Positions 12,411-24,500 of a stretch of 64,000 nt of DNA are shown here, in pieces; the stretch's first letter is position 1; each line of letters opens with the position of its first letter. The DNA comes from Lycocorax pyrrhopterus obiensis (taxonomy: Eukaryota; Chordata; Aves; Passeriformes; Paradisaeidae), in the NCBI GenBank assembly GCA_014706295.1, contig JACSVZ010000004.1, forward strand, positions 15,693,264-15,757,263, in the 5' to 3' direction. The notes below the pieces were generated by a model. That model searched no databases and had not been told where the DNA came from. It saw only the letters and a program-made list of their open reading frames with translations. Both the position numbers and the translations under genes were made by a program.

Positions 12411-15400
12411 TATGGCAGACCCTTTTCTGCCTTATTTTCATAGCAGTGCTAACCCAAAGAATGCCATGGTTTTTCCTATTGAGTGCTCCCTCTGGTCTCT
12501 CTGGGATATTTGAATATAATGTAGCGACAACTGTTTAAGACTCACAAATTTCAAAGTCTGTTCTGTTACTAGGGAAACAGTGAGACCTCTGTGGGGAAAT
12601 ATGGGAATGAGGCAAGAGGTTTATGAGGCAGCATTCAAAGAATGGGCTTAAAGAATGAAATAACCGTGCCTCTTGTCCTGTGCTTCTGTGTCTATAGAAA
12701 AGCAATCAGCTATTCTGGGAAACACTGGGAAATAAAGTTAACATCCATTTTCACTTGAGTGGTGTGCTATTCTTCAGTGAGCACCTGCAAATGGAAAGCA
12801 GGTATCTAGCAAAAGTACAGTCCCCTTACAGAGCTTAAAAATTTTGTAATGTTTATAAGTATCAGTGAACAACATGATTCAGGGACATGAAAAAGTGAGA
12901 TGGCAAATTGCTAGAATATAACTAAAAACATGAAAACATTTATTTTGGGACAGCTTCCTAGTATTTGCAATGCCTTGTATGTGCTATTTTATAGCACTGT
13001 TCTTTCCTTAGCAAAAACAACGTGTAATTTTTTACAATAACAAGCATAACATGTTGTGAGTGGTGCTCATGCTCCCTGCTGAAGTGTCACTGATAAAAAT
13101 AAAAGAAAAGCACTGGCTCATAATTCTGCTTTGCCATCCCAACCCCGAGTGTGACTAGGTATTTCTTGTTGTGGGTGGGTATAGTCTAGTATTACTTTGC
13201 ATTGTGATGGCCTTTTTGGTTCGAGAATAACTTTCAATTCCATTCCCAACAATGAAAGTCCAAGGGGAAAACGTCAGAAGTAGGGATGTGCTGGGAGTAG
13301 AAAAGATGTGTGAGGAGTGACCAGCAGAAGAGGTAAAAGAGGAAGCAGGGAGTGAGCAAGGGAGCTGGCAGGAGGGGGAGCAGGCAGAGTGTGTTTGCAT
13401 GGAGAGTTCTCTCCAAGGAGAACTGATGCATCTCCAAGTCAAGCTGAAATTTTACCTAGGAAAGGGACTGAAACAGAAAAGTGGTGGGGAACCCATGCAG
13501 AGAAGTGCCTTCAAGGGAAGGTATTGAGAACAAAGCTGGGAATAGCTGCGGGTGGCTGGGTGGGGAAAGGAAGTGAATGATCTCCTGGGGTGGGGAGGCG
13601 AGCTGAAGCAGCTGGAGAAGGAGCAGGGGGAGCATGGGCAGAGCCACTGCGGGCACAGCAGGTGGCTGTGAGACTGATGGGGGGGCACAGTGAAAGTTCC
13701 CCACCCAAGCAGGGCAGTGCCAGACCATGCAGCAGGACCTGGTTTCATACAGTACATCCTGCCATTGTGCACCAAGCAGAACTTGCTGGGCCTGGAGCAT
13801 CCCTGCCTCATATCAGCGCTGCTCTGGGCAATGGTGACCTGTCCTCAGGACAATCTTGCTCATGCCAGAGAAATGACAAGGTCATGCTGCAGGGAATGCA
13901 ATGAAAATATCAGACAAAACCCAGCAGTGAAACAGGGAGGATTTAAAGCAAGAATTTAGGTATTAGCCTGGGGATATCCAGAGGTCAGCTTCCACTGTAA
14001 CCTTCTTGGACTGCCATCTAGGAAGGGACCTTCATCTGTCATCTGTAACATGGAGCAGATGTTACTGTCTAAATGTAAGTAATGACACCGAGACTTCATC
14101 CAAAGCAGAGGGAGCCATCCGCTGCCTGAACAGAAAAGGGAAAAGGCTGGTTTAGCCCCCTCCACGTAAATCCGTTACTGAATATCTTTGCTGCTAATGA
14201 TGTGATTATAATGTCAAAATGGGAGTGCAGAAAATCTGCTCAGGGTAGGTCCACACAAAAGTGGAGGTGGGGGAAAAAAAAGAAGAAAAACCCAAAGAAA
14301 AATGAAAAGGTGTGTACAGCTGCGTATTAGGACAACAGGAACCCCTCCTCGTTTTCTCAGAAAAGGAAGCTCAGGAATATGCCCTTTAACAAATATTGGG
14401 GTCCTCATATAAATGCTTCTCACACCCAACATGGCAAGGAAGGTTAGTCTCCATACATCTGAGTTATTCTTTAGCAGAGTTAAATTGGTACTAATGAGGC
14501 AGTAAGAAGGACAGCCTGGCTGCTAAGCTGTGCTTCAGCCCGTATCTCGAAGTCACTTGCTGGGTGATTTTAGTGGTTTCTTGGTGCTGCAAATTCCACT
14601 ACGGGTGCAAAAGCCTGATGTGGTCACTCATCTTTATTCCTCTTGAGATTACCAAATGCAAAGTTAGGCGGAGCAAACTGGTCTTGACCAAAACATGCTG
14701 CTCTGCTCTTATTTACCGTCACACTAAAACTGCTGGACTTCTGCAATCGTCTGCTCAACGATGGATTTCCAGCAGCTATATCAAATAAGGAAAAATGATG
14801 TTTCTGGCATTTATTCTCCCACTGCACCCTGCCTCTGTGGGATTCTGCACCCCTCTAGTAGCTAATCCCTCCCCACTGGAGCCAGGGAGCCAAGAGCAGA
14901 TGAGTGGCAATGACAGACAGCTGAGGAAGGGGCGAGATTTCAACCACTGATGAAGAAGGGTAGAACCAGACAGCAGGGAAAGGACTTAGCGAGCCATGAA
15001 GGCAAAGACAATGGAAAAAAGAGAAGGGAGCTGGACTGTGGCTTTCTTAGGATGCAGGTTGAGAGGTTGGGGTCTCTTCAGGAAAAAAGGGTGGTATAAA
15101 CATATATACATCACACCCAGGGAAAGAAGGCAGACAGCAAAGGGGGTGAGGAAACAGGGGCTGAGCACTGAGCCTGACACCAGCAGGAGTGTGATAGAAA
15201 GGGACAAGAATAAGCACAGTGAAATGGCCCCTCCCCATCCCACGTTGCTGCTGTTTCCCTTTGAGGCTTTCTGTCCACATAAGGCATATGTATCAGGGTG
15301 AGTATTTAGGAGAGGCAAGGCTTCTTTCACCCTTAATTAGGCTTCCTGCTACTACACAAGTCTTTGGGCTTACTGAGGAGCTGGGATACACAGTACTATT

Positions 15401-18400
15401 CAGTATATTCAATCCATCAGACTGCCATTTTTATACAGCAGTTTGTACAGGTCAGAGCCCTTCATAAACCACCCAATGTCCTGAAAATTTTTCATTAAAT
15501 TGAATTAAGGGAGAGGTCTTTCTATAGTTGTGATAAAGTGGCTTAAATCAGGTGAAAAAACAGAGAGGCTCTTGAAGAAACAGGAGTCACACATGATAAA
15601 TGAAAAAGGAACAAATCACAGGTCCCAGTATTATCTGTCTCAGAACTCCGAGGGAAATGATGGAGCTTGTAACAAAATCACGCTGTTAATAAAATTGGTT
15701 ATGAGACTGGAGTGCCATATATCTATGAGTCAACAGCTGAAAACAAAGGGAACATGTTAGAGGATATCTTTAAAATGAAATTACACCTCTGCTTGTGTCA
15801 TGTTATCTCCACGAGGACTGCCTGAATTCTGCAACCAGTTCCTCCTAAGAATGATTGCCTTTACTTAGAAAGAAAAGCAAGATGGTATTTGTATAATATG
15901 CCTTGAGAAAGAATTTTGCAGTCCTGCAGTTGTGTGGCCGTGTTCCTCTCCAGCAGCAATGCTGAATTTGAACAGGAGAGGGCATTCATGACCAAGCATC
16001 TGAGTGTGCAGAGGGTTCTCTCTTTCTTAGAGGAAAGACATTTGAAAACGGTAATTTTTTTTAATGATTAATAAAGGCTTATCATCCAAAAATAAATCTT
16101 CTCTAGACATCATGTACCAAAAGGAGTATAAATAATTACAAATTAAAATCTGTCTAGTAAACGACTGTTTGAGGTGCCCTTAAGCAGCACTATCCCAAAT
16201 GCAGACAAAACCCCTGAAAAATCAGGAGGGTTTGAACAGCATGCTAATCTTTTCCATAGCCTCTTCTCTAAAACTCTTGTGAGCTCCTAAAGAGACTACA
16301 GTGGGGAGAGCTGGACTGGAAGCTGAACCAAGATTCATGAAACCTCATTGCTGTTCCTGGCTGCCATTTGTGAGCTTGGACAAGATATTTGGTGGGTCCA
16401 TGCCTCAGTTTCTTCTCTTAAAAGTGGGATTAAATGTTAAAAACTTCCATAAGCATGAAAATGACTACAGGGTTGTACTTTACACTGCAGGACATGGATA
16501 GTAGGTTAAGCTCACCATATCAAAGCTAGCCAGTCAGTATGAGTAATGCAAGTCACAGATATTTTAATGTTTTGCCCCTTGTTCAGAAATGACTGAATTT
16601 TTTTCTGTGCATACCAGGCTTTCTCACACTGTTCAGCTGACAGTGCTTGGATGAAAAGACACCTTCCCTAGGAATTTGTAAAAGAAATTATATAAAGTGT
16701 GCTGCTAGGCTGCAGATGAAAATAGAAGTGTCTTAGTTAGGAGGAAGTGCCCTCTGCAACCTCCCTGTGCAGCTTGGAAAGTCGTATTCCCATTTCCAGT
16801 TTCTACTTTATCCCCAGTGATATCTGTGTACTGTAAGTAGGTTTATCTGCTGTCCCAGCATGAAGGGAGCTGACACGCTTACCAGGTGACAGGCCCTTTG
16901 TTATTCACAATACAAAGGGTATAATTTAGAACAGATGGGGGATGCCCACACTGCCTTGTGGGAGTGCAAACACAGAGACACGCCGGCCACCTCAAGTGCA
17001 GGTAAGGATAATTTGCTTTGGTCTGCAAATCTTCCTGTGGGCACAGGCAAAGTCACCTGACCACTGTCTGAGACAGCTGAGCAGTCCTTTGGTATCAAGC
17101 TCCCCAGCTCTCCTTCTTTTTGAAGTTAGGCACACAAACTGTGCTGATTCCAAGGCTCTTTGTAATTCCTAGATAAACAAAAAGAGGTAGAAATCATTTA
17201 TAAATCTTCTTTCTTCCACCTTCCTAGAAGCCCTGTACTGGCAGGGCGATGGCTCTGTGTCAGGTCTGGCTGCCTGATGAGGGAGTGGCATCCAGATGCA
17301 CAATCCCCATCTGCGACCTTCAGGGCCCAGCGAGATCCTCAAGGCTGCAGCTCCTTCCTGCTATCTCTGCTAACACGGCAGGAAAAAACAGTCAGGAGGA
17401 GAATAAGGACACTTTTGGTATGCACTATCCCAGGCAGTTTCAAATGAGCACTGTGCTTTAAAAAAAAAGTGGTTTATTATTTAAATTATTCTGTAAGCCA
17501 AGCAATATGGCTTGCCTTTTCCTCACAATGATGGAGGGCATAAAGAACAGCTGAATATGCAACTGCTGTTTAATTCAAGACTTAAGCAGTATCATTAAAC
17601 ATATTTTCTTGCAGAGAAAAATGACTTCAATAGCAAATTGCATTTGTCTCACTTGTGAAAATGCAGCTTATTAAAGATGTTGCTTCTGCTATTTTGTAGG
17701 TGTTAGTCTGGCTATTTAATTAAGGGCCTGACAGTATTTTCATTAAAATATTTTCATTTTTCAGGATGTGCAAGCCTTAAAAATTAAAGCTTAATGGGTG
17801 AGTCTCCTTTTCACAAGCCAAACAGCACCGTAATGACATAGCTACCTAAAAAATGAAAAACAAAGGAAAAAGAAAGGAAAAAGAGATTATGTTTCTAGGT
17901 TCTCAGAACCCTCAGGGCAACATCGACTGAAGGTGCATAAAGACCTAAGTATATATGGGAGTACATATACGAGATTAATGAGCATTTTTCCAGATTAGTA
18001 ACTGCTAAATTGGTAGATCTCTGTATTAACATATGAACAGATTGCTGCAAATGTAAGCAATAATTGAGTAGTTGTACCAGATTGCTGCTGCTTAACTGCA
18101 ATGCTTAGCTTCAGCTATCCCCGTTTAGGAGGTAATCACGACTTCAGGGTTTATTAGAGCAAAATGATACGCTTCTGTAGCCAGCTTCCCTAGGCGCACT
18201 CCCGCACCACGGGGACAACTGAGGCTCTCCAGATAAATCCTGTGCTCACAGGGTGATGCTTCGGGCTGGAGCTTGGAGCCCAGACCGCACAGTGGCGGGT
18301 CACTCGTAGCTTTAGGGTCTGCGTTTAGCAGCATGTGCCCCAGAACGCACAAGGTTTCCGGGTGTGTGGGGGGAAGAGGAGCCCCGCAGGGCAGGCGGGG

Positions 18401-18483
18401 CAGGGCCCGGGCGGGGCCGGCCGCGTCCCCCCGGCAACGGCGCCTTAAAGGCGGGCGGGGCTGAGGCGGCGGCCGCCGCTGCC

Positions 18484-18504
18484 ATGGCTCAGGGTAGCCC
18501 CGTG
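18484..18504 (+). CDS. GTF2A1L: GTF2A1L coding exon 1
   Basis: Seven codons, MAQGSPV, start in a good Kozak context (GCTGCCATGG). The donor GTGAGG begins at 18505. Phase and length match the short first coding exon of the family, which ends just before the P-x-LY of exon 2. Confidence 0.85.
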
Positions 18505-21500
18505 GTGAGGGGCCGGGCCGGGCCGGGGCTGGGGCTGGCGGGGTCTGGCCGGGCCGGGCCGGGCTGGGCCGGGCCGAGCTGGGCTGGGCTGGGCTGGGCT
18601 GGCGGGGTCTGGCCGCTCCTCCCTGCGGGACACGGGGGACAGGGATGAGGATGAGGAACTCAGGGATGAGGATGAGGAGCTCGCCTCCCGCGCCCGTCCC
18701 GCGGAGGAGCCGCCGCCCGTTCCCTGGCGCGGGAAGCCCAGGGGCGACATCGGAAGCTGTTTTTTTTTAAAATTTTTAAAATTTTTCTGTTGAAAACGAC
18801 AGTTTGTGGGCAAAAGTGTTGTGGCAGGGATTGGCAGTGGGTAGCTCCAGGGTGCCAGGGACGCTGTGCCAGCTCAGCAGTGCCAGGGAGGGAGGCGGCG
18901 GCCTTTAGCCCATGGCAGGTTTAGTGCGCTGCTGCCTCTCCTTGCCTGGGGCTTCAGGTGCTCCCTCCGAGGACGGAAATCCCACGGGAGCCTCGGAGGC
19001 TTTGCTGGAATGGGATGTGGATAAGCCCCTCCTGCCATCCCGCTGCGCACGAATAAAACCGGAGTTTGACAGTTCCCGCTATGGATGGCCTGGTTCTGGT
19101 GAAGGAGTGCCTGTGTGTAAAGGGATTAAGCTGGAGTACAATAATGTCTGCGCTGTAACCATTTTTCTCTAATTTGCAAGCGTGTGGTGTTTGAATTTTA
19201 CAGTTGCTGTGTGCAGTTTTTATATAGCACAATAAATATTTGTACTCACTGTAGCTTGGCAATCCTGGGGAGAGGAATAGGCCTGTTGGAAGATTTACAT
19301 TCAGATTCTCTTTTGGATTAGCAGTGAAGGCAGAGCACTTGATATATGGGCTGATCAGCAGCTTTTAGTGTAGTGGTACAAGAGGAAATTTTTTTTTCCC
19401 CTCCTCATCTTCCTAGTATCCTGAAAAAGTGCTGGGGGAATCTTTGGAGGTTGATAACCCCTGATAAGAAATTATACATGAGTATGGTTGTCTTAAAGTA
19501 GTTGTGTTAGTTGCTTTTTCCAGGGAGTGTAACCTGTTACTTCTTAATATCTTCTTTACTTTGAAAAGAAATTGTTTATCGTCTGCACTTTAGAACAACT
19601 TCGGACCAATAAAATATTTATTTGATGTTTAAAAAAATTAAATTATTAATCCAGAGTCTTGTAAGGCTTCCTGAAATATCTCAGCTTCATTTTCCACCTT
19701 GTGTAGGCTATCCTGGTGGTAATGATAGTCAAGATTAATAAGGTTTAAATTGCTAAAATCTCATTATCTCACATTTGCATTGGAGTGTAGGAATCTTGAA
19801 GCTCATGTGGATCTGCTGTCCAGGTCTGACTGGAGGATTAGGATTTAATCATTGACACGGGCAGAAGAAGGAATAAAATGTTCTGTTGGCGTCCTATTGT
19901 GATATAAGATGAATGACCTGTATTGATAAAAGTAGTGTTAAAATTTTCACAGCCAGGTTACTATACAGGATCAAACTGTTTCCACAAAGAAAAAATAAAT
20001 AAAACTCTATTTTTTTTTTGCGGGTTCCTTACATTCTGCTTCTGATGGAACTGGCACAGCTCATTTTTAGTAGCTTGTATTATTGGTTGGCCACTAAGCT
20101 AGGAGCACTGATTCTAGAATGATACAATGTGGTTAGACCTGTTTGTTTGAAAATACAGTACAGCAATGATTTTTGAATGTTTCTAGGATTTTCTTAAGTG
20201 CTTACTGAATTATTGGTAGCCTAAACAATAATTTGTGGCTCAAATCCAGTACTTTTTTAGGGATGTTAGATTTAAAAGAATGAGTGGACTTGCAGACCTT
20301 TGCATTTGACATTCCATCTGTTAAACTGATCTGTTCATGCTGTTTGGTTTGTAACAGCAGTTTATGAAGTGAGATTAGACTTTGTGCTACCTTTTGAAAT
20401 GACTTAATGCTCACCTTCACTTGAAAATACCAATTTTTTTCTTAATGTAGCCTGAACTATACAAGTCCATTATTGAAGATGTGATTGAAGGTGTGCGGGA
20501 GCTCTTTGCAGAGGAGGGTGTTGACGAGCAGGTTCTGAAAGACTTGAAGCAGGTTTGTTGGGTTCCCTTGTATCAACAGCAGTTGTGTTTGTGTTTTTTT
20601 TCTTTTGAGATGATGGACTTGTCCATTTCTTTGCCCTCCAAAACATGCGAACTTTTGCACTAACGTAGAGTTACAAGTATCCTGTGAGTGATGTGTGGGC
20701 TACTGGGAGTTGAAATTGATTAGTTATTGCTACCCTGCTTGTTGGATAGAATCGGCCAACTTATTCTTGCAAAAGCTGGGAATACCTGATTATCTTTTTT
20801 GATGCGGTTTGTTTTTAAAGCTGATATTTGTTGACCTTAGTAATAATCTTCCTGCAGCTTTGGGAAATGAAGGTGACACAGTCTAAAGCAATAGAAGGCT
20901 TCTTCAAGCATAGCCACTCTTCTCCACAGTTCAGCCTGCAGCTGCCACACAGTTCTCACAGCATTTTGCAGACTTCAGCAGGTCAGATGTTGTTGGACAC
21001 AATGCATGCAATTTTAGAATTTCTCAGTGATTTGGGGATATTTTTGGAAGACTTGAAATAATCTTGGTTTGTGATGCTAGTGTATATATCTAGTTTGATG
21101 TGGAACAGTAATTATTTGAAAGCAGAATTTGACCAATAAATTATAAATTAAACTTTGATAAACTAATAGAATTCTGTCTACATGCTCTTGATCAGCTGCT
21201 CATTTCCAGTAGTAAAACATGCAGAGAATTTTAGCCGCCTTGTCTGCAGTCCAAGAGTGTAGCCCTACAGTTGCAGATTTACCTACAGGGTTAAGCTCCT
21301 GCTTCCCCTTTTGATGTGTGTCCTGATGTGTGCAGAGGTTGTATGGCTCGTTTGTGCCATGTAGCTCTGCTGTCAGGTTGGGGTTTAATCTGGTTCTCAA
21401 TTTGTTAAAATGTAATCCCTTGCTCAAACAGAAGAGAGGAAGCTTTTTAGGTTTTCTTTCAGTTAGTTTTTCTAAAAGCAGCGTCCCTGTTGCAGAGAAG

Positions 21501-24500
21501 TACTTGACTTTCACACAGCCTCTGACATCAGGACCTGTTCTTCTTAATCAAGTCCAGCTGACCACTGTGGCATTGTTGTGGTAGAGTGTAGTGCTCAGCC
21601 GAGACTTATCCCAAAGTAGGAGGCTGTTAGGACCTTTGCCCATAAAGGACAAAACCCATATGAGATGATTTAATGAAAATCTGTGCTGTAGTGTATTTCA
21701 AGCTTGGGCAGGCATTCTTTATCTGTGGATCTGTGGGGTTTTCTTTCTTTTTTTTTTTTATTTTTTTCCTTCCTTTTTGTGTTTGTTTGTTTGTTTGGTT
21801 TTTTACAGTCTTCATAGTTATATGAACTGATTTTGGAGGCAGGTGTTTTATTTGTTTCATGTGACTAAAGGGAATAAACTTTTGTGTTTGCAGGCTGTTG
21901 GAGGTTTTATATTTAATGAGCACTACCTTCTTACCCTTAAGTGTTTAAAGGGCAATACTAAGGCAAAGCAATCTGTTGAGGCGAGTAAATCTATCTGTTT
22001 GGTTTTAAAAAGGGGATTTGAATTGCCCTGTGGCTAGAGATTTTCAAAGTAGTTAGGGCTACCTAAATTGTTTGCTTTCAAAAGCCCAGGAAAGTTTTCC
22101 CTTTGCCCTTTTCTCTCCCATGGAAGTCAATATTGAGTGCTTTTGAAAATCTTATCCTACTGTTCTTACTTTTAGCATCAGTGGATTTGCTCTGCTGCAA
22201 AAAAGTGCTTGCATGTTTTCCTCAAGTTGACAAGGCAATACTCATGCTCACTAATGGGTATAAGCTGAAGTTAAATAGCTTTACTTTCACCCCTGTTTGT
22301 TTCAATTGCTGTTAATTATTGAAAGATAACTGTGTCCAAGAAATTAATGTTTTTTGTAAAGTGGCTTTTTTTTTTTATAGCTTCTTTTGTCATCCAAGCT
22401 GGCAGAGGTTTTCAGCATTTCTCAGCAGCTAAACTGGTATGTAGCTGTAGCGATGTTTTACTTCAATTTTGATTATATTGAATTCCTAAATTTTTAAAAT
22501 TGTTTGCTAGTTATTAATAGGCTTCAAGAGGGAGAGTTGTAACACTGCTGCTTCTGTTGGAGCAGTGAAAAAGGGTGGGATGTACCAGCTGGTTCTGCAA
22601 GAAGTGAAGCCAGAAGCGTGTTGGAAGACACAGCTGCATGTGTTTAGCCCGTAAGATGAAAGTGTAGTGGAAATGCACACCTCAATATACTTTTTCTATT
22701 AAAAAAAAAAATTACTGGTTGTTAAAATAGTGCGTGGCTGAGAAATACTACCACTAGTGAAGCTGGGAGCAGCATTATCTTTGAGGTGTAGAAATCATCC
22801 AGAAGGAAAATGAGTGTTTTTATAGTTGACAACTTCTGAAGTCTGGGCATGGAAAAATTTCTTTCGGGAGAAGCCTCTAATTGCCAGAGCTTGATGAACT
22901 TACTGAGTGCCTCTTGAGCCTCAAGCTAACTAGCTTGTCAAGTTGAAATATAATATTGGGAAGATGTTTGTGCAATATACGAGTTTCTTGATTTAAACTT
23001 TGGATTTCCTCAGAACAGCTAGTTTGAAAGGGAGCTGTAAATCCAACTCTTTGTTTCCAGGAGGAAAAGAGAATAGGAAGTGACTTCATAGGCCTAGGCA
23101 AGAAGCCTGTGCTGTGTGGAGTAATGCATAAACTTAGGTAAAAGTGACTTTGAGTAGAAAAATACCTTTCTGGATGGTGGGTACATTGAGGGGATTTGGA
23201 AAACATTGCCTTAGCAAAAAGGGAGTCTGGCAACTGGAAAGTAGGAAACACTTGAGGCAAGCCATTACTCTGTCAGGGCAGAATACTCTTCATCTGTCTA
23301 GATCTCAAAAGCGTGGTGCCGCTTTCCAGTGAAGATGACCACAGAGAGGCCCTCCTGCGTGTTTCACATGGATATCCCAGGTGTGGCACTCAGTGCCCTG
23401 TTCCTGCCTAAACCTAGCTCTTGTGTTCCAGGGGCCCCCACGAGTGGGTGTGACTCTCGCTCTCCCTTCGTGTGTTGCTTATCCTTTACAGATGCCAGCT
23501 GGAGTGATGCTGCAGCCAGCACCAGGTAAGGGTAACAAGGAGATGTCAAATCTTACAGTGGCCTGGGGATGTTGAAAGACAGTCCCAGGGACAGTCGATG
23601 AAATAGATGAGAAGTTGAAGTGAGTAGAGCCAGTTACCCTCCTCTTCCTTTGTGCTTTGTGTTTGTAGTGGCTGTGTGGGGGAAGAAACTGCGTTGATTA
23701 GTTGGTGTGTCAGTTTTACAACTTGTTACAAGTGTTTTCCTTTGTCAGCCCAGACACAGGTATCTCCTTCTCCCTGTCTCTCTGGGACAATCTTCTATGT
23801 TTTAAAAAACCTAAAGGCACTCTGGTGCTTCAGAGACAAATTGATTTCTTATTCAAATAAAATCCAACTATCCATTAACCTTTTTGATCCCATTCTTTTG
23901 CTGATAAAACTGCCTGCACTGCTTGTACAAAAATGTGCTTGTACTGCTTAGGTGTGATCAGTGGAAGGCTTAGTTCAGTCATTGACTCTTCCCTCAAACA
24001 GCTGTTCTTTGTTGAAAACTGATGTCTCTAGTTATCTGTTTCAGGTGTTATTCCTGATGTTATGAGACCTATAGACTAGTACCAGTGACTCTGTCTGCGT
24101 GAGTGTGTGTGTGGGGAGAAGAAAAATCAAATGAAATTTGGAACTTGGCTCTGGCATCTCAGTTCTAACACTGATAATAATAACTTTAAGCATTCAGTAT
24201 TTGGAGTGGCTCTCTTAAGAAAAGATATATAAATTAGGAGTTGTTTGGGTTTTTTAAACTAAAATAGGCAGGTTTTTTTACAGAGAATACCTAAAGGTCC
24301 ATAAAGGAATGAACTCTCCCTGCAGCTATGGACTAGTTTACTGTTTCATCTTGTATTCAGTAGTTTCTGAAATGACATGGAAAAATTTCAAACCAGGGTA
24401 TTTATTTATTTATTAATTTTAAATCCAGTATGTAGTTAAATTATTGAACTTACTGTCAGAGGGTACTGTGTAGGCTGAACCCAAAAAGAGGTATTAAACA

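Larger units (their letters stand above)
7584..18361. other. STON1 3' UTR and STON1-GTF2A1L intergenic interval
   Basis: No protein-coding exon was recognised. The interval contains the probable STON1 3' UTR at its left end, a CR1 fragment at 11902-12410, and purine-rich + strand stretches near 13255-13690 and 14890-15230. The longer open frames (for example 13452-13811, - strand) lie in these skewed stretches and show no family signature. Confidence 0.55.
18362..18735 (+). promoter_or_regulatory. CpG-rich promoter region of GTF2A1L
   Basis: Very GC- and CpG-rich block around the GTF2A1L start codon. GC boxes GGGCGGGGCC (18409-18418) and GGGCGGGGCT (18453-18462) lie 20-75 bases upstream of the ATG. 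A GGCAAC element resembling one RFX half-site is at about 18433. No convincing TATA box. The transcription start cannot be fixed from sequence. Confidence 0.65.

Noticed and set aside
13452..13811. Frames of 114-119 codons on the - strand
   Set aside because: Located in a purine-skewed stretch. The product is Ser/Pro/Cys-rich with no recognisable domain and no splice context.
18912..19172. 86-codon + strand frame in GTF2A1L intron 1
   Set aside because: No match to TFIIA or another family, and including it breaks the conserved exon 1 to exon 2 join.
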